A stretch of 46,652 bases of DNA, taken from contig NZ_CANMIO010000024.1 in assembly GCF_947497935.1 (NCBI RefSeq), positions 1 to 46,652 on the forward strand. Reading direction: 5' to 3'. The notes under the pieces were generated by a model. It did no database searches and had not been told where the DNA came from. It worked only from the letters and a program-made list of their open reading frames with translations. Shown piece after piece: positions 1 to 7,838 of this stretch. Position 1 is the first letter of the stretch; the number at the start of each line of letters is the position of its first letter. Made by a program: the position numbers and the translations under genes. Source of the DNA: an uncultured Shewanella sp. GTDB taxonomy: Bacteria > Pseudomonadota > Gammaproteobacteria > Enterobacterales > Shewanellaceae.

Positions 1-75
1 TCTAGGTTCTAGGTTCTAGGTTCTAGGTTCTAGGTTCTAGGTTCTAGGTTCTAGGTTCTAGGTTCTAGGTTCTAG
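1..75. repeat. Tandem heptamer array (TCTAGGT)n
   Basis: About 10.7 perfect head-to-tail copies of the 7-base unit TCTAGGT begin at the first base of the window, so the array may continue to the left. There are no spacers and no coding frame. It resembles a slippage-prone simple-sequence repeat. It lies downstream of ilvE on that gene's strand. Confidence 0.95.
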
Positions 76-160
76 CATCAAACTAGCCACTTTAGCCTTC
101 AATTTTCTAATTTTTAATCTGAGATATCGTTCTCAGTATTTATGTTTAGTCTTAATCTGT

Positions 161-522
161 TCCGTCTTAGCTCGTGATTTACCTAGGAACTTTCTTAGCT
201 TTTCCTAGCACCTGCTTTATCTGCTCTCCAGCCTTTTCGTAAGCACAGCGTTCGTCTTAGCTTGTGCCTTCCTAGGACCTTTCTTAGCTTTTCCTTGGAC
301 CTAGCACCTGCTTTTCCTGCTTTTCGTAAGTCAGTAGTTATGCCGACAAATCCTATTTAAAATCTTGATTGACGGGCTAAAGCCCGCCCTACAAAAATCC
401 AGTCTTTTCCGACCTTTCCGTCAGTGAGTTTGCGAACATTCCGTTATCCGTAAGCGCAGCGTTCGTCTTAGCTTGTGCCTTCCTAGAACCTTTCTTAGCC
501 CTTCCTAGCACCTAGGACCTGC
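161..522. repeat. Degenerate repeat cluster downstream of ilvE
   Basis: Three imperfect copies of a roughly 60-base unit lie near 161-222, 251-312 and 461-522. Each runs through CGTCTTAGCTTGTGCCTTCC, then CTAGGACCTTTCTTAGC and CCTAGCACCTGCTTT. The recurring CTAGGACCT/CCTAGCACC core resembles the heptamer at the window start, so the two may be related. No gene is visible in 1-523. In many relatives ilvD and ilvA follow ilvM or ilvE; here this repeat block separates ilvE from whatever lies beyond the left edge. Confidence 0.75.
371..393. repeat. REP-like palindrome
   Basis: The core GGGCTAAAGCCC is a perfect inverted repeat (GGGCT-AA-AGCCC) followed by GCCCTAC. It lies between the second and third degenerate repeat copies. 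This short palindrome type is commonly dispersed between genes in gammaproteobacteria. Its function here is unknown, and no T-run follows that would make it a clear terminator. Confidence 0.5.
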
Positions 523-523
523 T

Positions 524-1453
524 TTAGCTTTCCAACGTTTCCAACCAACCCCATTTGTCTTCGGTTTCACCGCTAAATAGGCCGAAGAAACTCTGCTGAA
601 TTTCTTTAGTGATGTCACCGCGTTTACCTGTGCCTACCTCGATACGATCCACGCTACGTACCGGCACGATTTCGGCTGCCGTTCCTGTCATAAAGATCTC
701 ATCGGCAAGATAGAGAAACTCACGTGACATAGGCTCTTCAACCACTTGATAGCCTTTATCTCGAGCAAGGGTAATAATGGTGTCTCGAGTTAGCCCCATC
801 AGAATAGCGGCTGTTGCTGGAGGTGTGTAGATCTTGTTCTTTTTAATGACAAAAATATTTGCTCCGGCCGCCTCACTCACTAAACCATTAGTGTCGAGCG
901 CGATACCTTCATCGAACCCATTGCGCTTAGCTTCGGTAGAGATCTGCAGTGAAGACAGGTAGTTCCCGCCCGCCTTAGCACCAGTTGGGATGGTGTTGGG
1001 CGCTAAGCGATTCCAAGAGGTCACCGCCACATCAACGCCAGCATCCATACTGTCTTCCCCGAGATAAGCTCCCCAAGGAAATGCGGCTACTAGCAAGTCA
1101 CATTGAGCATCTTTTGGCGGGGTGATCCCCATTCCCACATCACCATAAAAGGCTAAGGGGCGGATATAGGCGCTCTTTAGGCTATTACCTAATGTTGCCT
1201 CTCGACATGCCTGCATCACATCATCGAAGCTATACGGGATAGGCATACGGTAAATTTTGGCAGAATCGAATAGGCGTTGAACGTGCTCAGTTAACCGAAA
1301 TCCCGCTGGACCACGGTGTGTATCGTACACTCGGATCCCTTCAAATACTGACGTACCATAGTGCAGCGCGTGAGACATGACATGAACCTTAGCATCACCC
1401 CAAGGCATCATTTCACCATTGAACCAAATTAACTCTGCTGTTTTAGCGGCCAT
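524..1453 (-). CDS. ilvE: Branched-chain amino acid aminotransferase IlvE
   Basis: This cytoplasmic PLP enzyme performs the last transamination of Ile, Leu and Val synthesis, moving the amino group from glutamate to branched 2-oxo acids. The 309-residue length equals that of the E. coli enzyme. The N-terminal HYGTSVFEGIR segment (about 31-41) is typical of fold-type IV aminotransferases. The PLP-binding lysine is K160 in PTGAKAGGNYL, and SEAAGANIF and MTGTAAEIVPV match the family. It starts 4 bases after the ilvM stop, with GGGTGAG as ribosome binding site, so it is translated with ilvM. A second, larger aminotransferase of the same reaction class lies at 26221-27312. Confidence 0.96.
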   Translation of the reverse strand: MAAKTAELIWFNGEMMPWGDAKVHVMSHALHYGTSVFEGIRVYDTHRGPAGFRLTEHVQRLFDSAKIYRMPIPYSFDDVMQACREATLGNSLKSAYIRPLAFYGDVGMGITPPKDAQCDLLVAAFPWGAYLGEDSMDAGVDVAVTSWNRLAPNTIPTGAKAGGNYLSSLQISTEAKRNGFDEGIALDTNGLVSEAAGANIFVIKKNKIYTPPATAAILMGLTRDTIITLARDKGYQVVEEPMSREFLYLADEIFMTGTAAEIVPVRSVDRIEVGTGKRGDITKEIQQSFFGLFSGETEDKWGWLETLES

Positions 1454-1457
1454 ATTC

Positions 1458-1721
1458 TCACCCTTCCTGTTGTGCTAGTTCACTTGAACTGTTTACCAAT
1501 ACCCGGCAATCAATTACATCGATAAGCTTAATGATTTGATTAGTTAGCAAGCCAATTTCACGCTCGCTCTGTACCAGCATGTCGATGCTAGTGCTGTTAT
1601 TACTGTTAAGCTGCATGCTCAAGTTAGCGACCTTAAACCCGCGATGGCGAACAACGCGTAGCACGCGCTCTAGCACTTCAGGTCTTTGCTGCACGTTTAA
1701 CGCTAATGAGTAATTGTTCAT
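1458..1721 (-). CDS. ilvM: Acetolactate synthase II small (regulatory) subunit IlvM
   Basis: This small ACT-domain protein is the partner of the IlvG catalytic subunit. The segment RPEVLERVLRVVRHRGF is nearly identical to E. coli IlvM, and the later LLTNQIIKLIDV helix also fits. An in-frame ATG 15 bases upstream (1736) has no ribosome binding site. The start at 1721 has GGAGAGCAAGG just before it and gives 87 residues, the same as the E. coli protein. It follows ilvG by 76 bases and precedes ilvE by 4. Confidence 0.93.
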   Translation of the reverse strand: MNNYSLALNVQQRPEVLERVLRVVRHRGFKVANLSMQLNSNNSTSIDMLVQSEREIGLLTNQIIKLIDVIDCRVLVNSSSELAQQEG

Positions 1722-1797
1722 ATCCTTGCTCTCCATCTGGTGTTATCGCTAATGCTTCAGTGCTTTAATTCTGTCTTTCAAACTCAAAACAAAGTTA

Positions 1798-3507
1798 TTA
1801 AGTTTGCTTATCCATCTCTTCCATCATGTCTTGATTCGATGCGCCCGGCGGTACTAGTGGCCACACGTTATGAGCATCATCTATCGACACATGCAGTAAG
1901 AAGGGCCCTTGGCTATTCAGCATTTCATCTAAGCCCGCCTCGACATCGCAGGCCTTATAGATATTGCGCCCGGGGATCTCGAACGCCGAAGCCATCTTGA
2001 CGAAGTCAGGGTTATCAGAAAGGTCAGTCTCGCTATAGCGCTCTTCAAAAAACAGCTGCTGCCACTGCTTCACCATGCCCAGCTTTTGATTATCGATAAG
2101 CAAGATTTTGACTGGCAAGCGCTTACGCTTAATGGTGGTCAGCTCCTGTACATTCATCATAAAAGAGCCATCGCCAGACACCACCACAACGCTTGCATCG
2201 GGGCGCGCAACTTTTGCGCCAATGGCTGCAGGTAAACCAAAACCCATGGTGCCAAGCCCGGCACTCGATAGATGATCTTCGGGGCGGTTAAAGAACATGT
2301 GCTGAGCCACCCACATCTGGTGCTGGCCTACGTCACAAGCCACCACGCTATCTTGGGGTAACTTGTGAGCGAGGCGATTTAGCATCGCGGGTGCATAGAT
2401 AAGCTCACCGGGGCGGTCATAGCGCCACTGGTGCTCTTGCTTCATCTGTTCGATCTTGGCTTGCCACGGGGCAAACTGCTCACCGAAATTTTGGCTTAAG
2501 GCGGGCAAGATCTGACGTAGGTCGCCTGCGATCGCCACTTCAGGTAGACGTAACTTGCCTAACTCGGCGGCGTCGATATCCAGATGGATCACCTTGGCGT
2601 TTTCAGCAAAGCTAGCAAGGCGCCCCGTCACTCTGTCGTCAAATCGCGCCCCAACAACAATCAACAGATCGCACTCTTGCACCGTCAAGTTGGCCGCTTT
2701 AGAGCCATGCATACCTAACATCCCTAAGTAACCTGACGTATCGATTGTGATAGAGCCCAATCCCTTCAATGTTGCTACTGAGGGAATACCGCTAACCTTA
2801 ATAAAGTCACGCAACTGCTCGACGGCACTTGCCATACCAACGCCGCCGCCCACATACAGCATAGGCTGCTTAGATTGGCTAAGAAGCTCACGGGCATCAT
2901 TTATCTGCGCCGCAGTATGCTCTCGCTCTGGTGTCACCGCTTGAAGTGGCGTCTTGTATTCCAGCATGGCGATCTGAACATCTTTGGGGATATCGACTAA
3001 TACTGGTCCGGGGCGGCCTGACGCGGCAATCTCAAATGCTTTATAGAGGGTAGGCACGAGTTCATCGACATGGGTCACCATAAAGCTGTGTTTAGTGCAC
3101 GATAGTGACATGCCTAAAACATCGATTTCTTGGAAGGCATCGGTGCCGATAACCGCAGTAGAGACTTGGCCGGTGATGGCAACAACGGGAACAGAGTCGA
3201 GCAGCGCATCGGCAAGGGAGGTCACCAAATTTGTGGCCCCGGGGCCGGAAGTCGCAAAACATACGCCAGTTTGACCACTGGCTCTAGCGTAACCGACTGC
3301 AGCAAATGCGGCGCCTTGCTCGTGACGACTGAGAAGATGCTCTACCGGGCTGCCATAGAGTGCATCATAGATCGGCATAATCGCACCGCCTGGATAACCA
3401 AACACTGTGGTAACACCGTGTGCGGCAATCGCTTTGATGACTGCGTCTGCGCCTCTTATCATCTGTCCAGATTCCATTTGACTCTGATCCATTTGCCCTC
3501 GTTCCAT
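1798..3507 (-). CDS. ilvG: Acetolactate synthase II large (catalytic) subunit IlvG
   Basis: This thiamine-diphosphate enzyme condenses pyruvate with pyruvate or 2-oxobutyrate in the first common step of branched-chain synthesis. The N-terminal domain has VFGYPGGAIMPIYDAL and the glutamate-containing SRHEQGAAFAAVGYAR. The TPP-binding motif GDGSFMMN is near residue 449. The frame is intact, unlike the frameshifted ilvG of E. coli K-12. The start is uncertain: the first 16 residues are a Met/Gln-rich repeat-like stretch (MERGQMDQSQMESGQM), and homology to E. coli IlvG begins at Met16 (3462). It is transcribed through the ilvL attenuator and followed by ilvM and ilvE. Confidence 0.96.
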   Translation of the reverse strand: MERGQMDQSQMESGQMIRGADAVIKAIAAHGVTTVFGYPGGAIMPIYDALYGSPVEHLLSRHEQGAAFAAVGYARASGQTGVCFATSGPGATNLVTSLADALLDSVPVVAITGQVSTAVIGTDAFQEIDVLGMSLSCTKHSFMVTHVDELVPTLYKAFEIAASGRPGPVLVDIPKDVQIAMLEYKTPLQAVTPEREHTAAQINDARELLSQSKQPMLYVGGGVGMASAVEQLRDFIKVSGIPSVATLKGLGSITIDTSGYLGMLGMHGSKAANLTVQECDLLIVVGARFDDRVTGRLASFAENAKVIHLDIDAAELGKLRLPEVAIAGDLRQILPALSQNFGEQFAPWQAKIEQMKQEHQWRYDRPGELIYAPAMLNRLAHKLPQDSVVACDVGQHQMWVAQHMFFNRPEDHLSSAGLGTMGFGLPAAIGAKVARPDASVVVVSGDGSFMMNVQELTTIKRKRLPVKILLIDNQKLGMVKQWQQLFFEERYSETDLSDNPDFVKMASAFEIPGRNIYKACDVEAGLDEMLNSQGPFLLHVSIDDAHNVWPLVPPGASNQDMMEEMDKQT

Positions 3508-3544
3508 ATATCAGCGCTCCACTACAATTAACTTATTTCCTAAA

Positions 3545-3576
3545 GGCTTAGATAAGAGTTTCACTTTATCTAAGCC
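3545..3576 (-). promoter_or_regulatory. Strong hairpin in the ilvG 5' leader after the attenuator
   Basis: GGCTTAGATAA and TTATCTAAGCC form a perfect 11-bp stem with a 10-base loop. On the ilvG transcript it lies between the attenuator terminator and the ilvG start at 3507. It has no T-run, so it is not a classical terminator. It could stabilise or mark for processing the read-through RNA, or expose the ilvG start region; its function is inferred. Confidence 0.6.
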
Positions 3577-3584
3577 CTTATACG

Positions 3585-3619
3585 AAAAAACCCCCGTTCC
3601 TTTCGGAGCGGGGGTTTTT
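3585..3619 (-). terminator. ilvG attenuator terminator
   Basis: On the ilvG strand the RNA reads AACCCCCGCTCC, a GAAA loop, then GGAACGGGGGTT followed by T residues, which is a strong intrinsic terminator. It lies 17 bases after the ilvL stop codon and before ilvG, the place expected of a transcription attenuator. Its 5' arm (CCCCCGCT) can pair instead with AGCGGGGG inside the ilvL coding region (plus-strand 3664-3671), giving a direct antiterminator. Confidence 0.93.
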
Positions 3620-3636
3620 GCAATCTTAAACCTAGA

Positions 3637-3732
3637 TTAGGTGTGTCGATTCAATATGCGCAGCCCCCGCTGTGATTTAATAATCACGACGGTAATAATC
3701 ACAATAATGAGCTGGGCAGCTTGGTTGAACAT
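3637..3732 (-). CDS. ilvL: ilv operon leader peptide IlvL
   Basis: A 31-residue open frame begins MFNQAAQLIIVIITVVII and ends in RILNRHT. The block LIIVIITVVII has ten branched-chain residues in eleven codons, the hallmark of an ilvGMEDA leader. Shortage of charged Ile or Val tRNA should stall the ribosome there. The downstream AGCGGGGG segment would then pair with the terminator's 5' arm and allow ilvG transcription. An AGGA lies 12 bases before the ATG, a rather long spacing. The leader was read directly on the minus strand and is too short for most gene callers. Confidence 0.9.
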   Translation of the reverse strand: MFNQAAQLIIVIITVVIIKSQRGLRILNRHT

Positions 3733-4073
3733 ATTCGACTGGGTTCCTAATCAGATTCTTTGCTTAAATTCGGTGTCGCCTAAAACGCGACCATTAAGAA
3801 GTACCACAAAGCCTATAAAAAACACAATAAAAACTTTATAACATCAAAATTTATCATCTAGCCAGTGCGGTTCTGACCGCCAGTGTTGGTGAAATGAATG
3901 ATGCTCTGCCTGACTTCACTACTGCTATTAAGGTGTTAATCCTTAATGGTTTATTCAAAGTGGTTTATCGAAAGTCATTTATCAAAAACGTGACTATCTC
4001 TTATTGCGATGCTTCAGTCCGAGCCTAAACAAAATCAGGTCTAAGCTCGGCCGAAATCAAAGCAAAAATAAAA
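3733..4073. other. Intergenic region between ilvC end and ilvL
   Basis: This AT-rich stretch must contain the ilvL-ilvG promoter on the minus strand, but I could not place -35 and -10 boxes convincingly. It contains a small hairpin, GCGGT-TCTG-ACCGC (3867-3880), inside direct CAGTG repeats, and the larger inverted repeat listed separately after ilvC. No protein gene is supported here. Confidence 0.6.
4019..4050 (-). terminator. Inverted repeat downstream of ilvC
   Basis: CCGAGCCTAAAC and GTCTAAGCTCGG can form a stem of about 12 pairs (one or two G-T) just after the ilvC stop. In the ilvC transcript the arms are CCGAGC and GCTCGG. There is no clear U-run after it, so it is a weak or Rho-assisted terminator, or an RNA 3'-end stabilising stem. 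Confidence 0.5.
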
Positions 4074-5555
4074 TTACTTCTCTTCTACGATGCGCTTCAT
4101 TTCTGTCATGTAGCCACGTAGTTCTGCACCAATGGCTTCAACCGCAGTGCCACGAATCGCCGCATTCACTTCGATTAAACGTACGTTATCGACACCGTTG
4201 CTAGCATCTTGCAAACCGCCACCTAAATACTCGGCAGACATGTTAGCCACGTAGTCTTTCAGTAGTGGTAGCGCCGCGTGGTTGAATAGGTAACAACCGT
4301 ACTCTGCCGTGTCTGAAATCACCACGTTCATCTCGTACAAACGCTTACGTGCAATGGTGTTAGCGATAAGTGGCGTCTCGTGTAGTGACTCATAGTAAGC
4401 CGACTCTTCGATGATGCCCGCAGCAACCATAGTATCGAAGGCAAGTTCAACACCGGCCTTGATCATCGCCACTAGGAAGATGCCTTTATCGAAGTAAGCT
4501 TGCTCGTCGATATGCTCTTCACAGCCAGGTGCATTTTCAAAACCTGTATCGTTGGTTTCACTGCGCCACTTAAGTAGATTTGCGTCGTCGTTAGCCCAAT
4601 CTGTCATCATGGTTTTAGAGAACTCCCCACCTATGATGTCGTCCATGTGCTTTTCAAACAGTGGCTTAAGGATAACTTTCAACTCGTCAGCCATATCGTA
4701 TGCTTTGATCTTAGCTGGGTTTGATAGTCGGTCCATCATATGAGTGATGCCGCCATGTTTTAGCGCTTCAGTGGTGGTTTCCCAACCCTGCTGAATAAGC
4801 TTCGCCGCATAACCTGGCTCAATACCGTCGGCAACCATCTTCTCAAAACCTAGGATGGCACCCGTTTGTAGCATGCCGCAAAGGATTGTCTGCTCACCCA
4901 TAAGGTCAGACTTCACTTCGGCGATGAAAGAAGAATGCAATACACCAGCGCGGTCGCCACCGGTTGCACTTGCGTAAGCCTTGGCGATATCAAAACCTTC
5001 ACCCTTAGGGTCATTCTCAGGGTGAACGGCGATCAGTGTAGGAACACCAAAACCGCGCTTGTATTCTTCACGAACTTCAGTACCTGGGCACTTAGGTGCC
5101 ACCATGATTACTGTGATATCATGGCGAACTTGCATGCCCTCTTCAACGATGTTGAAACCGTGGGAGTAAGATAGCGTTGCACCTTGCTTCATTAACGGCA
5201 TAACCGTATTAACAGCATTGGTGTGTTGCTTGTCTGGTGTTAGGTTAAGTACTAAATCCGCATCAGGGATAAGCTCTTCGATAGTGCCAACGCGGAAACC
5301 GTTACCTGTCGCTTTCTGGTAAGAATCACGTTTTTCCGCAATCGCCTGCTCACGTAATGCAAAAGAGATATTTAGACCTGAGTCACGCATATTCAAGCCT
5401 TGGTTCAGACCTTGAGCACCACAACCAAGAATAACGATGTTCCAGCCTTTAATGAAGTTACAGCCTTCGCTGAATTCACTACGATCCATGAAGCGGCATT
5501 GAGCCAGCTGTTCCAATTGTTGACGCAAATTCAGAGAGTTAAAATAGTTAGCCAT
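4074..5555 (-). CDS. ilvC: Ketol-acid reductoisomerase IlvC
   Basis: This NADPH-dependent, Mg-dependent enzyme converts acetolactate and acetohydroxybutyrate to dihydroxy acids. The first residues, MANYFNSLNLRQQLEQL, match E. coli IlvC almost exactly. GCGAQGLNQG is the nucleotide-binding loop. At about 493 residues it is the long (class II) enterobacterial type with a duplicated C-terminal domain. A frame opens upstream at a GTG (5567), but the ATG at 5555 aligns with E. coli and has AAGGTGG about nine bases before it. It is divergent from ilvY, with an IlvY-type operator in between. Confidence 0.97.
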   Translation of the reverse strand: MANYFNSLNLRQQLEQLAQCRFMDRSEFSEGCNFIKGWNIVILGCGAQGLNQGLNMRDSGLNISFALREQAIAEKRDSYQKATGNGFRVGTIEELIPDADLVLNLTPDKQHTNAVNTVMPLMKQGATLSYSHGFNIVEEGMQVRHDITVIMVAPKCPGTEVREEYKRGFGVPTLIAVHPENDPKGEGFDIAKAYASATGGDRAGVLHSSFIAEVKSDLMGEQTILCGMLQTGAILGFEKMVADGIEPGYAAKLIQQGWETTTEALKHGGITHMMDRLSNPAKIKAYDMADELKVILKPLFEKHMDDIIGGEFSKTMMTDWANDDANLLKWRSETNDTGFENAPGCEEHIDEQAYFDKGIFLVAMIKAGVELAFDTMVAAGIIEESAYYESLHETPLIANTIARKRLYEMNVVISDTAEYGCYLFNHAALPLLKDYVANMSAEYLGGGLQDASNGVDNVRLIEVNAAIRGTAVEAIGAELRGYMTEMKRIVEEK

Positions 5556-5612
5556 CTGATATACCACCTTGATTCTGGATTGTTATTGGGCTGACTCTTG
5601 CTTGAGTCATGC

Positions 5613-5628
5613 TGTGATGTAAGTCACT
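5613..5628. promoter_or_regulatory. CRP/FNR-family palindrome in the ilvC upstream region
   Basis: TGTGATGTAAGTCACT fits TGTGA-N6-TCACA with one mismatch. It overlaps a possible ilvC -10 (TATAGT on the minus strand, plus-strand 5626-5631), so it might repress or reset ilvC transcription. This rests on the motif alone. Confidence 0.5.
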
Positions 5629-5676
5629 ATAGCGCAAGCTTTTCATTGCTTAAAATGATATATTCGGGATGTCATA

Positions 5677-5691
5677 TTGCAATTTTTGCAA
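5677..5691. promoter_or_regulatory. Likely IlvY operator
   Basis: TTGCAA-TTT-TTGCAA is a perfect 6-3-6 inverted repeat in the ilvC-ilvY divergent gap, 46 bases before the ilvY start. It has the T-N11-A geometry of LysR-family operators. In E. coli, IlvY bound here with an acetohydroxy acid inducer activates ilvC and represses its own gene; the same role is inferred. Confidence 0.75.
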
Positions 5692-5736
5692 CATTAGCTA
5701 AATTGATGGCGTTTTAGTAAACATGGAGAGTTCGGC

Positions 5737-6609
5737 TTGGATATCCGCACCATAAAGCTTTATCTGCATCTAGCAGACAGTTTGCACTTTGCGAGAACCG
5801 CACAGGCGATGCATGTCAGCCCATCGACCTTGAGTCGCGCCATGCAAAGGCTGGAAGAGGAAGTTGGTGCGCAGTTGTTTCAGCGTGACAACCGCAGTGT
5901 GACCCTGACCAGTGCCGGAGTCGAGTACCGCCACTTTGCCGAGTCCACACTTGAGCAATGGGGCAAGCTAAAAACCAAAATCGATCCCAAGCAGGACTTT
6001 CTTAGGGGTAGACTCAACCTGTATTGCTCGGTAACCGCCGCCTACAGTCATCTGCCTGGTTTACTTGACCGTTTTAGACGTGAGCACCCACTGGTTGAAA
6101 TCGCCCTCACCACGGGCGATGCTGCCAACGCGGTTAATGAAGTACGTAACAATCGCGCCGATATCGCCATCGCCGCCCTACCCGATCCGTTTCCCGACAA
6201 CCTGCACTTTGCCAAAATAGATGATGTTCCACTATCGATCATTGCGCCGACTTTTAGGTGTCAGGTGCAAGAGTTGCTCACTGAGTCTTATATTCCATGG
6301 GATAGGCTACCTTTTATCGTGCCAGAGCATGGGCCCGGCCGAAAACGTATCGATAACTGGTTTAAGTCATTGGGATTAATTCCCAATATTTATGCTCAGG
6401 TCTCAGGCCAAGAAGCCATAACCTCTATGGTGGCATTAGGCTGCGGCGTGAGCATTACCCCAGAGGTGGTGATCAATAACAGCCCAGTAAGAGACCGTAT
6501 TCAGCTACTCACATCACCTATCGACATCCCCCCCTTTGAACTCGGTTGCTGCTGTAAGAACAAGCGTACCGTTGAGCCAGTTATTGAGGCATTTTTACAG
6601 GCAATATAA
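5737..6609 (+). CDS. ilvY: LysR-family activator IlvY
   Basis: The N-terminal winged helix (1-60, LHFARTAQAMHVSPSTLSRAMQRLEEEVGAQLFQR) is followed by a LysR effector-binding domain. The divergent position beside ilvC and the residue pattern support IlvY, which senses acetohydroxy acids and activates ilvC. The start is TTG at 5737, preceded at seven bases by GGAGAG; no better in-frame ATG is near. It ends 4 bases from the convergent LysR gene, leaving little room for a separate terminator. Confidence 0.93.
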   Translation: MDIRTIKLYLHLADSLHFARTAQAMHVSPSTLSRAMQRLEEEVGAQLFQRDNRSVTLTSAGVEYRHFAESTLEQWGKLKTKIDPKQDFLRGRLNLYCSVTAAYSHLPGLLDRFRREHPLVEIALTTGDAANAVNEVRNNRADIAIAALPDPFPDNLHFAKIDDVPLSIIAPTFRCQVQELLTESYIPWDRLPFIVPEHGPGRKRIDNWFKSLGLIPNIYAQVSGQEAITSMVALGCGVSITPEVVINNSPVRDRIQLLTSPIDIPPFELGCCCKNKRTVEPVIEAFLQAI

Positions 6610-6613
6610 TGAC

Positions 6614-7543
6614 CTATTGATTGGCGGCTTTGACGCCGTCAATCAACATATTACGCAACCAGCTATGGCTTGGGTCAAGATTGAAATGTTTATGCCAAAC
6701 CAGCACATAGGCTCCAGGCTCGACCTTTATCGGCACATCAAGACAAACTAATTGGTAATCCGCCATCATCTGCAAGACATATTTCTGTGGAGCACATAAA
6801 ATTAAATCGCTGTTTTCACACAAATCAAGCGCACAATTAAAGTCTGTCATATTCACTGCAATATCGCGATGTAGATGCTCTAATCGCAATACATCATCGA
6901 GCAGCCACTGCTCAAGACCGCCAAAAGCAACTTGTAAATGACGATATTTAAGGAAGGTATCTAAATTCCAGCACTCACTGAGCAATTGATGCCCTTCACG
7001 TACCAGGCAAACAGGGTGATCTCGAATAACTTCCGAATATGCTAATTCTTCAGGCAAGTTATCCATGTGCAGCAAGGATCGCTTATCCCACTCACGACAA
7101 ATAATCCCCATATCAATTTCGCAGCGCAGCAACTTATCCATACTGTCTTGTGACCATGTTTGGCTATTGATACTCACTTGCGGGGCTTGCTTTAGCAGCT
7201 TAGGCATAAAGTGCGGAAAAGTTAATGAGTAAGCAGTTTCAACTAAATGCATCCTAAAGCAGCGCTGACTTTCTGCAGGCTCAAAAGTACTTGGACGGGT
7301 GAACTGCTCCAGCCTTTGCAGCACCTCTCTCAGCTCTGGCGCTAACTGTAAGGCACGAGGCGTGGCTTTTAAGCCATAAGCCGTGCGCTCAAACAATTGG
7401 TCATCGAAGGTTTCACGTAACTTACTCAACTGTTTACTCACCGCAGACTGACTCAAATGCAATCTCGCCGCAGCCGCGGTAACACTCTGCTCTTCAAGCA
7501 GCACTTCTAACACTCTGAGTAAATTGAAATCCAGCTGTTTCAC
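6614..7543 (-). CDS. LysR-family transcriptional regulator
   Basis: The helix-turn-helix segment is SVTAAAARLHLSQSAVSKQLSKLRETFDDQLFER, followed by a substrate-binding domain. The subfamily looks like the LeuO/NodD-type regulators (FNLLRVLEVLLEEQSVTAAA). The target is unknown. The frame opens at an ATG (7585), but the GTG at 7543 has AAAGG at a good distance and begins the conserved domain (VKQLDFNLL), so it is preferred. It converges on ilvY and may belong to an unrelated regulon. Confidence 0.85.
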   Translation of the reverse strand: MKQLDFNLLRVLEVLLEEQSVTAAAARLHLSQSAVSKQLSKLRETFDDQLFERTAYGLKATPRALQLAPELREVLQRLEQFTRPSTFEPAESQRCFRMHLVETAYSLTFPHFMPKLLKQAPQVSINSQTWSQDSMDKLLRCEIDMGIICREWDKRSLLHMDNLPEELAYSEVIRDHPVCLVREGHQLLSECWNLDTFLKYRHLQVAFGGLEQWLLDDVLRLEHLHRDIAVNMTDFNCALDLCENSDLILCAPQKYVLQMMADYQLVCLDVPIKVEPGAYVLVWHKHFNLDPSHSWLRNMLIDGVKAANQ

Positions 7544-7838
7544 AATAGGCCTTTTGCAAATGACGCAAGTTATGCGTCTTATCATAAAGGGTTTGTAAAC
7601 ATACGCTATTGATATTCATTCTAACAAGGCTAGACCGCTAGCCTAGACCTGTCTCTGCTTAGCTGCGATTAACAAACGGCAGCCCCCTTTGATGAGAACA
7701 GTGTAGGTATATTTATGGCTTACATGACAATTTAATATATTAAAAGAAAATCCCCCATATTACTGCAATTGATTTTCTCAATATATTAACGATCTCAATC
7801 AGACTATAAGAATAATTGTGAGCAAAAACACATTCATT
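7544..7838. other. AT-rich gap between two LysR genes
   Basis: About 295 bases with no supported gene. The stretch 7715-7838 is AT-rich and contains repeated TATTAA/ATATTAA. Both flanking genes point left, so it probably holds the promoter of the left LysR gene and the 3' end of the right one. Confidence 0.5.

Noticed and set aside
1..75. Telomere-like or CRISPR-like array
   Set aside because: The heptamers are contiguous with no spacers, and nothing else suggests a linear replicon end; treated as a simple tandem repeat.
3130..3531. 133-codon plus-strand frame over ilvG
   Set aside because: Antisense to the conserved ilvG coding region, with no recognisable domain.
3641..3841. 66-codon plus-strand frame over the ilv leader
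   Set aside because: The minus strand here encodes the ilvL leader and attenuator; the plus frame is a by-product of the Ile/Val codon run.
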